Shown here piece by piece: positions 1-7,977 of a stretch of DNA of 64,000 nucleotides. Source of the DNA: Winogradskya humida (GTDB lineage: Bacteria > Actinomycetota > Actinomycetes > Mycobacteriales > Micromonosporaceae); the NCBI RefSeq assembly GCF_016862215.1, contig NZ_BOMN01000040.1, forward strand, positions 62,001-126,000, read 5' to 3'. Both the position numbers and the translations under genes were made by a program. Within the stretch, counting starts at the first letter, position 1, and every line of letters starts with the position of its first letter. The notes below the pieces were generated by a model that saw nothing but the letters and a program-made list of their open reading frames with translations, did not search any database and had not been told where the DNA came from.

Positions 1-70
1 GGAGATCGTCAAGAAGTGACAGCGGCATAACGCTGAGTATTGCGGATGACTGACCGGTGGGGGTCGAGCA

Positions 71-715
71 TCATGAACCCAATCGGGCGGAAACCCCCAG
101 GCGGAGGGCGACAGCGTCGAGGATCTCGGCGTCGGGCGGGAGCGGAATGCCCTGCTGGGCCGAGAGCTGCCGTAGCGAGGTCATAGCGACATCGTCGAGG
201 CTGCAGGCCACGAAAGTGTCGAAAACCGACAGGTCCGGGTCGATGTTGAGGGCGAACCCGTGGCTGGTCACGCCGCCGCGGATGCGCATGCCGATCGAGA
301 CGAGCTTGCGGCCGTCCGGCGTCCACACGCCGACCAGGCTGGGTGATCCCTTCGGCGTGTCGCGGCGTACCGCTGGGAAACCAAGATCGGCGAGTGCGGC
401 GATCAGGCCGTTCTCCAGCCACCGGACGATGTCACCAGGGCCCCGTTTGTGCAGGTCAAGAACCAGATATCCGATCAGCTGCCCGGGGCCGTGGTAGGTC
501 GCGTGGCCGCCGCGGTCAGCCTGCACGGCCGGGATGTCCGACAACGATCCGGGCAGGTCGGCGACGGGCGTGGTGTGACCGTACGTGATGACGGGGGGAT
601 GGCTGAGCAGGAAGAGGCGATCGGGCGCGGTGCCAGCCTGCCGCTCCGCGACCCAGCCGGCCATGCTGCGCATGGCATCGTCGTACGGCACTTCCCCGAG
701 GTCGACGCGTTGCAT
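71..715 (-). CDS. lipB: Octanoyltransferase LipB
   Basis: Transfers octanoyl from octanoyl-ACP to lipoyl-domain lysines, the first step of lipoate assembly (known family function). The 214-residue protein has the family signature RGGHATYHGPGQL at about 68-80, the catalytic lysine in GRKLVSIG (K137), and the acyl-carrying cysteine C171 in FVACSLDD followed by TSL. The usual PCG around this cysteine is altered to ACS. I chose the ATG at 715 because it overlaps the upstream sigma-factor stop as TGATG, which indicates translational coupling; a GTG one codon earlier is possible. It is the last gene of a three-gene minus-strand operon. Finding lipB behind an ECF sigma factor rather than beside lipA is uncommon, but the enzyme looks intact. 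Confidence 0.93.
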   Translation of the reverse strand: MQRVDLGEVPYDDAMRSMAGWVAERQAGTAPDRLFLLSHPPVITYGHTTPVADLPGSLSDIPAVQADRGGHATYHGPGQLIGYLVLDLHKRGPGDIVRWLENGLIAALADLGFPAVRRDTPKGSPSLVGVWTPDGRKLVSIGMRIRGGVTSHGFALNIDPDLSVFDTFVACSLDDVAMTSLRQLSAQQGIPLPPDAEILDAVALRLGVSARLGS

Positions 716-1905
716 CACCCCAGTCTGCTCCGCCTCAGCAGGTAAGCGTGCTCAGCCTCGTTCCCCGTGGCCGCCGCTGCCCGTTCGAACTCGGAGGTCG
801 CCTCCTGCTTGCGGCTGAGTGCGGATAGCAGCTCGGCGCGCACCGTGTGGAACACGTAGTAGCCGTCGAGCGGCAGGCTGTCGACGATCTCCAGTGCGGG
901 GGCGGGACCGTGTACCTCCGCCAGTGCGACCGCTCGGTTCAAGGCGACCACCGCCGTCGGCGTCAGGGCCATGAGCTGGTCATACAGCGTCAGGATCGCG
1001 GCCCAGTCGGTGGCCGGGGCGGTCGGCGCGATGCTGTGGACCGCATTGACAGCCGCCTGGATCTGGTACGCGCCGGGCCGCGAAAGTTGCACGCAGGTGC
1101 GCACAATCGCCTGACCCTCCTCGAGAAGCGCTCTGTCCCACATGGACCGATTCTGGTCACCGAGCCGGATCAGCGCACCATCCACTGTGGTTCGCGCGGG
1201 CCGGCGAGCGGCGATCAGCAGCATCAGCGCGAGCAGTCCCTGCGCCTCCGGTTCGGCGGGCATCAGGCCGACGAGCATCCTGGCGAGCCTGATGGCTTCC
1301 GTGCACAGATCGTCACGGGTCAGGGCCGGGCCGCTGCTGACGGCGTACCCCTCATTGAAGATCAGGTAGAGGACGGCCAGGACCGGTTGCAGCCGTTGCG
1401 TCAGCTCGTCGTCGCCGGGTACGCGATAGGGGATGCCCGCGTCCCGGATCTTCGCCTTCGCCCGGACGATCCGCTGGGCCATCGTCGGTTCCGGCACCAG
1501 GAAGGCGGCTGCGATCGCCGGGGTGCTCAGCCCGCCGAGCAGCCGCAGGGTGAGCGCGACCCGCGCCTCCTGCCGCAGCGCCGGATGGCAGCACGTGAAG
1601 ATCAGTCGCAGCAGGTCCTCGTGGTCGCTCGGGGGCTCGTCACCACGTATCCGCACGGCCTCCGCCTCCTTCTCGCCACGCACGGCTTCGCGCCGGAGGC
1701 GGTCGACTGCCCGGTTCCGTGCGGTGGTGATGATCCAGCCGGCCGGGCTCGGTGGCAGTCCGTCCTGCGGCCAGCGCTCGGCTGCCACGGTGAACGCGTC
1801 CTGCACCGCCTCCTCGGCGAGGTCGAGGTCGCCGAGGTAGCGGGTCAGGACGGCCACCGCGCGGCCGTACTCCGCGCGATGGACGTCGCCGATGGGGTCG
1901 GTCAC
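715..1905 (-). CDS. ECF-type RNA polymerase sigma factor with long C-terminal extension (ECF42-like)
   Basis: This 396-residue protein starts with a sigma-70 region 2 (LAEEAVQDAF, then PAGWIITTARNRAVDRLRR) and a region 4 helix-turn-helix (LSTPAIAAAFLVPEPTMAQR). A helical TPR-like C-terminal half of about 200 residues follows, containing LYLIFNEGYA, LCTEAIRLARML and LNRAVALAEV. That architecture, and the YCII-domain partner immediately upstream, are typical of the ECF42 group, where the extension is thought to be needed for activity. The GTG start at 1905 overlaps the partner's stop as GTGA. The open frame runs further upstream, but only as low-quality sequence antisense to nothing recognisable. 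No anti-sigma gene is adjacent. Confidence 0.9.
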   Translation of the reverse strand: MTDPIGDVHRAEYGRAVAVLTRYLGDLDLAEEAVQDAFTVAAERWPQDGLPPSPAGWIITTARNRAVDRLRREAVRGEKEAEAVRIRGDEPPSDHEDLLRLIFTCCHPALRQEARVALTLRLLGGLSTPAIAAAFLVPEPTMAQRIVRAKAKIRDAGIPYRVPGDDELTQRLQPVLAVLYLIFNEGYAVSSGPALTRDDLCTEAIRLARMLVGLMPAEPEAQGLLALMLLIAARRPARTTVDGALIRLGDQNRSMWDRALLEEGQAIVRTCVQLSRPGAYQIQAAVNAVHSIAPTAPATDWAAILTLYDQLMALTPTAVVALNRAVALAEVHGPAPALEIVDSLPLDGYYVFHTVRAELLSALSRKQEATSEFERAAAATGNEAEHAYLLRRSRLG

Positions 1906-2243
1906 TGCTGGAAGGGCCGGACTTCGATCGGGAGCGTGGTCACCGCGGCCATCCGCTCGCCCCACTTCAGCGCGGCGTCCAGGTCGGGTGCCTGGATCAC
2001 CGTGAAACCGCCCAGGTGTTCCTTGCCCTCGGTGAACGGACCGTCGGTGACCAGGGCGCCGGTGGCGCCCGAGCGCACGACGGTGGCGGTGTCGGGCGGG
2101 CACAAACCGGCGCTGAAAACGAAGGCTCCGGCGTCCTGCAAATCCTTGGTCAGGGCCGCCAGGCCACGCATGATCGGCTCGAGAACAGCGGCTTCCGGGG
2201 CCGGTCCGTCGGGCTGGTAGATGCTCAGCAGGTATGTCTTCAT
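1902..2243 (-). CDS. YCII-related (DGPF) domain protein
   Basis: Small (113 aa) ferredoxin-like-fold protein of the YCII/DGPF family: it starts MKTYLLSIYQPDG and carries the characteristic DGPFTEGKEHLGGF segment followed by a conserved tail. Members are routinely encoded next to ECF42-type sigma factors, and their biochemical role is not settled. The start at 2243 has a clear ribosome-binding site, TTGAGGAGCCTGCG, just upstream. The gene is first in the YCII/sigma/lipB operon and is coupled to the sigma gene by a 4-bp overlap. Its product probably informs or modulates the sigma factor, which is inference from the conserved pairing. Confidence 0.88.
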   Translation of the reverse strand: MKTYLLSIYQPDGPAPEAAVLEPIMRGLAALTKDLQDAGAFVFSAGLCPPDTATVVRSGATGALVTDGPFTEGKEHLGGFTVIQAPDLDAALKWGERMAAVTTLPIEVRPFQQ

Positions 2244-2413
2244 CGCAGGCTCCTCAATAGTTTCTCCGATGTCCAGTACACGAACGGGCGTCACTCGTTT
2301 CGACTCCTGGCCGGGATCATTTTTTCTGTTCCGCCTTTAGTCGACCCGTTTGTGTGTTGGCATGGTCGACGGAATTACCAAATGCCCGGGTTCCCATTGT
2401 CGCTGCTCAACGG

Positions 2414-3307
2414 GTGACAACCGGCGTGGCTGCAGGTCCGGTCGCGTACGAATGGGATTCGCGTGAGTGCCCCGGGCCGAGTTCGGAGGCTTCGCTGTCC
2501 CGTCCGTCCACCGGCCGTGTATTGGCCGCCGGCGCTCTCGCGCTGGCCGTCAGCACCCCGGCACTCGAACCCGTTGATGTCGCCGCGGAAATGCACAATT
2601 CCCCCATCGCTGCGACCGCCGCAGCCGCAACGTCACCGGCCCTGGAAAGCCGGCTTCTGGAGAAGCGGACGGCCTCACGAGCCGCGGTCCGGCGTTCGGC
2701 TGCCCGTCCTGCCGCGACCGCGCTGCGTGCGGCGCACCGACAAGTTCGCGCCGTACGCCGGGAGCAGTCCCGCCGCGCCGCAGCCGAACGTGCCGCCGCG
2801 CAGCGCCGCGCCCTCAACGCCCGTAAAGCCGCCGCTCAGCGCAGGGCTGTGGCCAAGCGCCGCGCCGTGGCAAAGCGCGAGGTGGCCCGCCGGGCACCCG
2901 CACGCAAGTTCGCGGCACAAAGAGCCCATCGAACCGTCCGGCAGCGGGCCAAGCGCGCGGCGAACCGTCGTACCCCGGCCGGAATGGGAGCCGTCCTGGC
3001 TTTTGCCCGGGCGCAGGTCGGGAAGCGTTATGCGAGCGGCGGTGAGGGCCCGAATTCGTACGACTGCTCGGGATTCACCAAGAGCGCGTACGCCCGTGCC
3101 GGTCTGCGGCTCCCGCATTCCTCGGGTGGGCAGGCGGCTCGCGCGCACACCGTTTCCCGAGCGGCGGCGCGCCCCGGCGACCTCGTTGTCGGCAGTGGGC
3201 ACGTGGGGGTCTACATGGGCGGCGGAATGATGATCGACGCCGGGAACTCGCGTACCGGGGTGGTGTATCGCAGGCTCTACAACGGGTTGCACATCGAGCG
3301 TTTCTGA
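2414..3307 (+). CDS. Secreted NlpC/P60 family peptidoglycan hydrolase
   Basis: The C-terminal ~110 residues form an NlpC/P60 cysteine peptidase domain: the catalytic cysteine is in NSYDCSGFTKSAY, the second motif is LPHSSGGQ, and the catalytic histidine is in VGSGHVGVYMGG. Upstream there is a signal-peptide-like stretch (RVLAAGALALAVSTPA) and then about 120 residues very rich in Arg and Ala with coiled-coil character (repeated AKRRAVAKR-type units), probably a cell-wall-associating stalk. It is expected to cut peptide stems outside the membrane. The start is uncertain: the frame is open from an ATG at 2354, and the GTG at 2414 is one plausible choice. No strong ribosome-binding site decides it. 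Confidence 0.82.
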   Translation: MTTGVAAGPVAYEWDSRECPGPSSEASLSRPSTGRVLAAGALALAVSTPALEPVDVAAEMHNSPIAATAAAATSPALESRLLEKRTASRAAVRRSAARPAATALRAAHRQVRAVRREQSRRAAAERAAAQRRALNARKAAAQRRAVAKRRAVAKREVARRAPARKFAAQRAHRTVRQRAKRAANRRTPAGMGAVLAFARAQVGKRYASGGEGPNSYDCSGFTKSAYARAGLRLPHSSGGQAARAHTVSRAAARPGDLVVGSGHVGVYMGGGMMIDAGNSRTGVVYRRLYNGLHIERF

Positions 3308-3327
3308 TCTCTGTGACAATCGTCGCC

Positions 3328-3975
3328 ATGATTGCAGAGCATTGGCCGATGTTCGGGCTGCGGCTGCGTACGCCGCGGCTCGAACTTCGCCAACCCGACC
3401 TTGACGATCTCGCCGAGCTGGCGTCGCAGGCGGCCGGGGGCGTGCACGATCCGGCGTTCATGCCGTTCGTCACGCCCTGGACCGACGCGGAGCCCGGGGA
3501 GCGCGCCCGCGCCACGATCAAGTGGCACTGGCAGGTGCTCTCCCGCTGGACACCCGAGCACTGGGCGCTGCCGATGGTGGCGGTCGCCGACGGCCGGGTG
3601 ATCGGGACGCAGGAGATCGCCGCGAAGAACTTCGCGATCCTGCGGGAGGTGGAGACCGGGTCCTGGCTGGGCCTGGCGCATCAGGGGAAGGGGTACGGCA
3701 CCGAGATGCGCGCCGCGGTGCTGGCGCTCGCGTTCGCCGGGCTGGGCGCCGAACACGCGACCACCGAGGCGTTCGCCACGAACCACGCGTCCTACCGGGT
3801 CTCTGCGAAGCTCGGCTATCAAGAGAACGGGACACAACGCCATGTTGTACGCGGTGAGCCCGTAATCGGCCGCCGCATGGTTCTCGACCGTGCCGGGTGG
3901 GACTCCGCGCGTACGGTCGAAGTCGAGATCTCCGGTCTTGAGCCCTGCCTTGCGATGTTCGGCCTGTCTTCTTGA
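3328..3975 (+). CDS. GNAT family N-acetyltransferase
   Basis: A RimJ-type GNAT protein of about 215 residues. It starts with the LRTPRLELRQP strand common to this subgroup, has the acetyl-CoA loop segment LGLAHQGKGYGTEMRAA (Q/RxxGxG/A type), and the late motif TNHASYRVSAKLGYQENG. It probably acetylates an N-terminal amine or small amine; the substrate cannot be read from sequence. It begins about 20 bp after the NlpC/P60 stop and may be co-transcribed. A GTG at 3313 is an alternative start, and neither has a convincing ribosome-binding site. Confidence 0.85.
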   Translation: MIAEHWPMFGLRLRTPRLELRQPDLDDLAELASQAAGGVHDPAFMPFVTPWTDAEPGERARATIKWHWQVLSRWTPEHWALPMVAVADGRVIGTQEIAAKNFAILREVETGSWLGLAHQGKGYGTEMRAAVLALAFAGLGAEHATTEAFATNHASYRVSAKLGYQENGTQRHVVRGEPVIGRRMVLDRAGWDSARTVEVEISGLEPCLAMFGLSS

Positions 3976-4005
3976 ATCGAGCGGGCCGCAGCCGATGAAC
4001 GGGGC

Positions 4006-4545
4006 ATGAGGAAGGCGTCCGACGCGGGCTTCACCTTGGTCGACGTCATCGTGTCGAGCACCGTGATGATGGTTGTGCTGACCATCTTCACGACCAGCAT
4101 CCTGTCGATGTACCGGTCGGCCAACTCGATCGAGAGGAAGTCCGTCGCGCAGTCGCAGCTCGGGATCGCCCTGCAGCGACTGGACCGGGAAGTCCGGTAT
4201 GCGCGGGGCATCAGCACCACCCCGGCGACCGGCGCGACGACGATCGACTTCCTCAGCGTGCAGAACCTCAAGGACGAATGCGTCCAGCTGCGCGTCCAGG
4301 CCGGGGTGCTCTCCCAGCGCACCTGGGCGTACGGGGAATCGCCGATCCGCCCCACCGCCTGGCAGCCGCTGGCTTCGGGGATCGTCTCTACGGCGCCGTT
4401 CACCTACGTAGGCCCCACCGAGCGGCTCGGCTACCAGCAGCTCGCCATCGACCTCAAAACGGACGCCGATCAGGAACAGGCCACCTTCACCGCGCTGAAC
4501 ACCAGCCGTAACAGCGGCAACGACTACTGCGCGGCAGGTCGCTAA
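4006..4545 (+). CDS. Type IV pilin-like (pseudopilin) protein with N-terminal methylation motif
   Basis: A 179-residue protein with a class III prepilin leader: short positively charged MRKASDA, cleavage context G-FTLVDVIVSS, then a hydrophobic helix (TVMMVVLTIFTTSILSMY) of the type that packs into pilus cores. The remainder resembles minor pseudopilins with a globular C-terminal domain. Residue +5 after the predicted cut is Asp rather than the usual Glu. No prepilin peptidase, assembly ATPase or other pilin is present nearby, so it must use a machine encoded elsewhere or be an orphan. Its stop overlaps the convergent histidine kinase stop by 4 bp. Confidence 0.78.
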   Translation: MRKASDAGFTLVDVIVSSTVMMVVLTIFTTSILSMYRSANSIERKSVAQSQLGIALQRLDREVRYARGISTTPATGATTIDFLSVQNLKDECVQLRVQAGVLSQRTWAYGESPIRPTAWQPLASGIVSTAPFTYVGPTERLGYQQLAIDLKTDADQEQATFTALNTSRNSGNDYCAAGR

Positions 4546-5744
4546 GGCTTTGGGAGCGTGAGCCGGACGGTGGTGCCCAGGCCGGGCTCGCTGTCCAGGT
4601 GGATGCTGCCGTGGTGCGCGTCGATGATCGAGCGGACGATCGCCAGCCCGAGCCCCGGTCCCGGTGCGGCCATGGTGTCCGCGGCGGCGCTGCGGAAGAA
4701 GCGGTCGAAGACGTGCGGGAGTTCACCGGGTGGGATGCCGACCCCGGTGTCCGTGATGATCAGCTCCGGTTCGCCGCCGATGGAGCTGGTCACAGAGATC
4801 TCGCCGCCGGGCGCCGTGAACTTGATGGCGTTGACGATCAGGTGGTTGAGCGCCTGCTGCAGCCGCCGCGCATCGCCGCGGGCGGGCAGCGGGCTCGCCG
4901 TGCGGTCGCGCAGCTTGACCTCGCGGTGCTCGGCCAGCGGGCGGCACGACGAGGTGACCTGGTGGACGAGTTCGGCCAGGTCGACCTCGTTCAGGTCCAG
5001 CGCTAGGCCGTCGTCGCTGAGCCGCGCCACGGTGAGCAGATCGTCGATGAGGCGCAGCAGCCGATCCGAGTTGCGCTGCATCACCGCGAGGAAACGCTGC
5101 GAGGTCTCCGCGTCGAAATCGTCCTCGAGCAGCATCTCCAGGTAACCCCGGATCGAGGAGAGTGGCGTACGCAGCTCGTGGCTCACGTTCGCCAGGAACG
5201 AGTCCTTCATCCGGTCGAGCTGGCGCAGCCGGTCCGCGATGTTGCCGGCGTGCTTCGCATAGCGGCGCAGCTCCAGCTGGACCGAGGCGTGCCGGGCCAG
5301 GCTGCGCAGGGCACGGCGTTGCTCGGCGGTCAGCTCCCGGGGCTCGTGGTCGATCACGCAGACCGTGCCGACCGAGTGGGTTCCGTCGAGCACGACCGGG
5401 GCGCCCGCGTAGAAGCGGAAGTCGAGATCCCCGGTCACCAGCGGGTTCTCGCTGAACCGGGGATCGATCCTGGCATCAGGGACCTCGAGCACCTCGTGGC
5501 CGCCGAGCGCGTGGGCGCAGAACGAGATGTCGCGGTGGGTCTCGTCGAGATCGAGCCCGACCTTGGCCTTGAACCACTGCCGGTCCTCGTCGACGAGGCT
5601 GACCAGGCCCATCGGGGTGCCACAGATCTCCGCCGCGAGCAGCGCGATGTCGTCGAAGTCCTCTTCCGGGAGGGTGTCGAGCACTTCCGCGTCATGCAGC
5701 ACCGCGAGACGGGCGATCTCGTCCTCGGGCAGCGGCGCTTTCAC
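4542..5744 (-). CDS. GAF-domain sensor histidine kinase
   Basis: A soluble 400-residue kinase. Residues about 15-165 form a GAF domain of the type seen in cyanobacterial and actinobacterial kinases (LVSLVDEDRQWFKA, ISFCAHAL, YAGAPVV). A HisKA dimerisation domain with phospho-acceptor H in SHELRTPLSSI follows, then an HATPase_c domain with N box NAIKF, G1 DTGVGIP, F box FDRFF and G2 GPGLGLAI. No transmembrane helix is visible, so it should sense a cytosolic signal. No response regulator is adjacent, so this is an orphan kinase. A perfect 14-bp-arm palindrome lies about 55 bp upstream of its start. Confidence 0.93.
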   Translation of the reverse strand: MKAPLPEDEIARLAVLHDAEVLDTLPEEDFDDIALLAAEICGTPMGLVSLVDEDRQWFKAKVGLDLDETHRDISFCAHALGGHEVLEVPDARIDPRFSENPLVTGDLDFRFYAGAPVVLDGTHSVGTVCVIDHEPRELTAEQRRALRSLARHASVQLELRRYAKHAGNIADRLRQLDRMKDSFLANVSHELRTPLSSIRGYLEMLLEDDFDAETSQRFLAVMQRNSDRLLRLIDDLLTVARLSDDGLALDLNEVDLAELVHQVTSSCRPLAEHREVKLRDRTASPLPARGDARRLQQALNHLIVNAIKFTAPGGEISVTSSIGGEPELIITDTGVGIPPGELPHVFDRFFRSAAADTMAAPGPGLGLAIVRSIIDAHHGSIHLDSEPGLGTTVRLTLPKP

Positions 5745-5800
5745 GGTCCGATCGTCTCACCGGGTCCGTGCCCATCGGGCCGGTTTCGCCCGGTACGGCA

Positions 5801-5830
5801 GTCGGCACCCGCCCTGGGGCGGGTGCCGAC
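5801..5830. repeat. Perfect 30-bp palindrome upstream of the histidine kinase
   Basis: Two 14-base arms (left arm GTCGGCACCCGCCC) are separated by only TG. The palindrome sits between the divergent histidine kinase gene (start 5744) and the YbhB-like gene (start 6079). It could be an orphan terminator stem or a protein-binding site. No U-run follows on either strand, which argues against a simple terminator. Confidence 0.6.
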
Positions 5831-6078
5831 TTGCTGGCCGTAACCCGCGAAGCGGGCGGACCGATCCCACCGAGCGCAGGGATCTCAGCCACACGCACCC
5901 GGTCGGATGTCTGACTCAACTATTGCCCCGCGCAAGCCCTGGCACCCGCACCGGCTGTGCGTTTCCTCCGAAGACGTGTTCCAGCCGAAAGCTGTGCGAC
6001 ACCTCACGTGGTTACGGTCGGAATTCTCAGGGCAAGCTCTACTGGGAGCAAAGCACGTGATGAAGGGACAAAACAGCC

Positions 6079-6609
6079 ATGAGCTTGGAACGGCCCGAAG
6101 CCCCCGATCCGTACGACATTCTGCCGCCCGTGCCTTCGTTCACGGTGACCAGCACGGATGTGACCGACGGCCAGCGTCTCGACGAGTTGTACACGCACAC
6201 CAGCGCCGGCGGTAAGAATCTCTCCCCGCAGCTCGCCTGGTCCGGCTTTCCCGCCGCGACCCGGGGCTTCGTGGTGACCTGCTTCGACCCGGACGCCCCG
6301 ACCGGCAGTGGCTTCTGGCACTGGGTCGTGGTGAACCTGCCGGTCTCGGTGACCGAGCTCCCCCGCGGCGTGGACCCGCTGCCGGAGGGCGCCTTCACCA
6401 TCCGCACCGACTTCGGTGAGAACGGCTACGGCGGCGCCGCCCCGCCGCCCGGGGACCGCCCCCACCGGTACGTCTTCGCGGTGCACGCCCTCGACGTCGA
6501 CCGTCTGGAGGTGGGCGAGGACGCGACGCCCGCGTACGTCGGGTTCAACCTGGCGTTCCACACCCTGGCCCGCGCGACCATCCGGCCGGTCTACCAGAAC
6601 AAGTCCTGA
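6079..6609 (+). CDS. YbhB/YbcL family Raf kinase inhibitor-like protein
   Basis: A 176-residue PEBP-fold protein. It shows the family's ligand-pocket segments: KNLSPQLAWSGFP, FDPDAPTGSGFWHWVVVNLP and GGAAPPPGDRPHRYVFAVHAL, ending in ATIRPVYQNKS. Bacterial members are small cytosolic proteins whose ligand is usually unknown. The ATG at 6079 is preceded by GAAGGGA at a good distance. The gene stands alone and is followed by a strong hairpin at 6630-6652. Confidence 0.9.
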   Translation: MSLERPEAPDPYDILPPVPSFTVTSTDVTDGQRLDELYTHTSAGGKNLSPQLAWSGFPAATRGFVVTCFDPDAPTGSGFWHWVVVNLPVSVTELPRGVDPLPEGAFTIRTDFGENGYGGAAPPPGDRPHRYVFAVHALDVDRLEVGEDATPAYVGFNLAFHTLARATIRPVYQNKS

Positions 6610-6629
6610 AGAACCGCACACACGACAAA

Positions 6630-6652
6630 GCCCGCCGGTCTCCTCGGCGGGC
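6630..6652 (+). terminator. Hairpin terminator after the YbhB-like gene
   Basis: GCCCGCCG and CGGCGGGC form an 8-bp stem with a 7-nt loop, 20 bp after the stop codon. The run following it is not U-rich, as is common in high-GC actinomycetes. Confidence 0.65.
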
Positions 6653-6654
6653 TC

Positions 6655-6814
6655 GGGACGGATCTGGCGGGTACGGCGGCCTGCGACGGGCCCAGCTTCC
6701 GTCTCGCAAGTGGCACAGAGGTGTGGATACCGGTGTTGTATCCGCGCCTCTGTGCCACTTGCGAGACGAAACCTGGACCTCGTCTCGGCTCGCCGTACCC
6801 GCCAGATCCGTCCC
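6655..6814. repeat. About 160-bp interrupted palindrome (possible MITE-like element or long RNA hairpin)
   Basis: Three nested pairs of inverted arms share one centre near 6734. The outer arms are 24 bp and perfect (6655-6678 with 6791-6814), the middle arms are 21 bp and perfect (6701-6721 with 6747-6767), and the inner arms are 6 bp (6725-6730 with 6738-6743). The sequence between outer and middle arms is only partly complementary. It lies between a terminator at 6630-6652 and another at 6876-6908, and holds no convincing gene. It could be a small non-autonomous mobile repeat or a structured transcript. Confidence 0.75.
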
Positions 6815-6875
6815 GGTGCTGTCGGCTCGTGCCGGGCTTACGGAAACGCGCCGATCGGCGCGCCCTGCCTGCAAT

Positions 6876-6908
6876 ACGAAGCCCGCCAGGTCACCCGGCG
6901 GGCTTCGT
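6876..6908. terminator. Strong hairpin terminator between convergent genes
   Basis: ACGAAGCCCGCC and GGCGGGCTTCGT make a perfect 12-bp stem followed by TT on the plus strand. It lies 90 bp past the stop of the minus-strand methyltransferase and could serve transcripts arriving from either side. Confidence 0.75.
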
Positions 6909-6998
6909 TTCCTACTGTGTTACCCCTCGCGAGTCACCGGCTGAACCGGTCGCTCGCTCCCCTCGCGGTGGCCGGCAGAGCCGGCTACGCGTCTGTTG

Positions 6999-7712
6999 TC
7001 AGCCCGGGACCTTCGCGACGACGAAGACCGACTGGCCGAACGGCGGGCGCACGATGCTCTCGGCGGCCTTGGTCACCGGCAGGACGAGGCTGTCGTAGAC
7101 CTTGATCATCGGGCCCTCTTTCGGGGCCAGCTTGAAGATGCTCGTCGCGCTGTAGTAGCCGATGAGGCCCAGTGCGTTCGCGTAGTGCAGCTTCTCGATG
7201 GTCAGGCCCGCCTCGGTCATGGCGGCGCGCATCGTCTTCTTGGTGTAGCGGCGGATGTGCCCGGTCGCGATGTCGACGTGGCTCATGGCGAACATGAACG
7301 CGGGGACGATCAGGATGACCCGGCCACCCGGGCGCACCAGCTCGGCCATGCTGCGCAGCGCCCCGACGTGATCCTCGATGTGCTCGAGGACGTTGTAGGA
7401 CACGGCCGCGCTGTATTCGCCGGCAGCGTCCGGCGCCGGGAGCAGCATCTGCCGCACATCGATGTTCGTGTGATCGGCCAGGCGCTCCTTGAGCTGCACG
7501 AGCCGATCCGGGTCCGCCTCGGTGGCGGTGAAGTGCGGGACGTGATCTGCCCAGGCCAAGGCGTAGTCACCGAGACCGGAGCCGATCTCGATCGGGTTGT
7601 CTCCCAGGTACGGGAGGGCCAGCTCGACGAACCACTGGCGGTGGTTCACGGCCGTTGCGAGGCCTTCGAGCACTTCGGACTGGACCCTCTGGTCTCCAGT
7701 GATGTCTGCCAT
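6999..7712 (-). CDS. Class I SAM-dependent methyltransferase
   Basis: A 237-residue Rossmann-type methyltransferase: motif I is PIEIGSGLGDYA, the acidic end of strand beta2 is in TATEADPD, and the post-motif segment is YNVLEHIEDHVGALRSM followed by LVRPGGRVILIVPAF. The pattern is that of Methyltransf_11/23 enzymes often linked to lipid or cell-envelope glycan modification. The ATG at 7712 has GAGGGA about 8 nt upstream, so I prefer it over the longer frame that opens at 7781. It is divergent from the large membrane protein at 7978. A role in the same surface-glycan pathway is plausible but inferred. Confidence 0.88.
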   Translation of the reverse strand: MADITGDQRVQSEVLEGLATAVNHRQWFVELALPYLGDNPIEIGSGLGDYALAWADHVPHFTATEADPDRLVQLKERLADHTNIDVRQMLLPAPDAAGEYSAAVSYNVLEHIEDHVGALRSMAELVRPGGRVILIVPAFMFAMSHVDIATGHIRRYTKKTMRAAMTEAGLTIEKLHYANALGLIGYYSATSIFKLAPKEGPMIKVYDSLVLPVTKAAESIVRPPFGQSVFVVAKVPG

Positions 7713-7977
7713 AAGTTGAGTTCCCTCGTCTTGCCGATCCGAGCTGACAGCGGGACCGGAAGAGTTAACCATCCGGCGCACGCAACCGAAAGTTGAGCGG
7801 CGGGTACCCGCTCATTTTTTTCCTGATTGAGACATTGGCCCCTGGGTACCCAGTCCCGTTACCCATCATGCACGACGCGCGTCAAGCGAAGGTAAAACGT
7901 GCGTACATATCGGGTCGATCACGCCTAGCCCGGCCGTCACTGCTCCGTTACCTGCCTCGGTTAGGCTCGCCGATGCT

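Noticed and set aside
847..2220. Long plus-strand open frame of 457 codons
   Set aside because: It lies antisense to the ECF sigma factor and YCII genes, has unnatural composition (Arg/Gln/Gly-rich) and no motif. It is a high-GC shadow.
2244..2413. Possible c-di-AMP (ydaO) riboswitch upstream of the NlpC/P60 gene
   Set aside because: Such switches precede related genes in actinomycetes, but I could not find the conserved core segments or a consistent fold.
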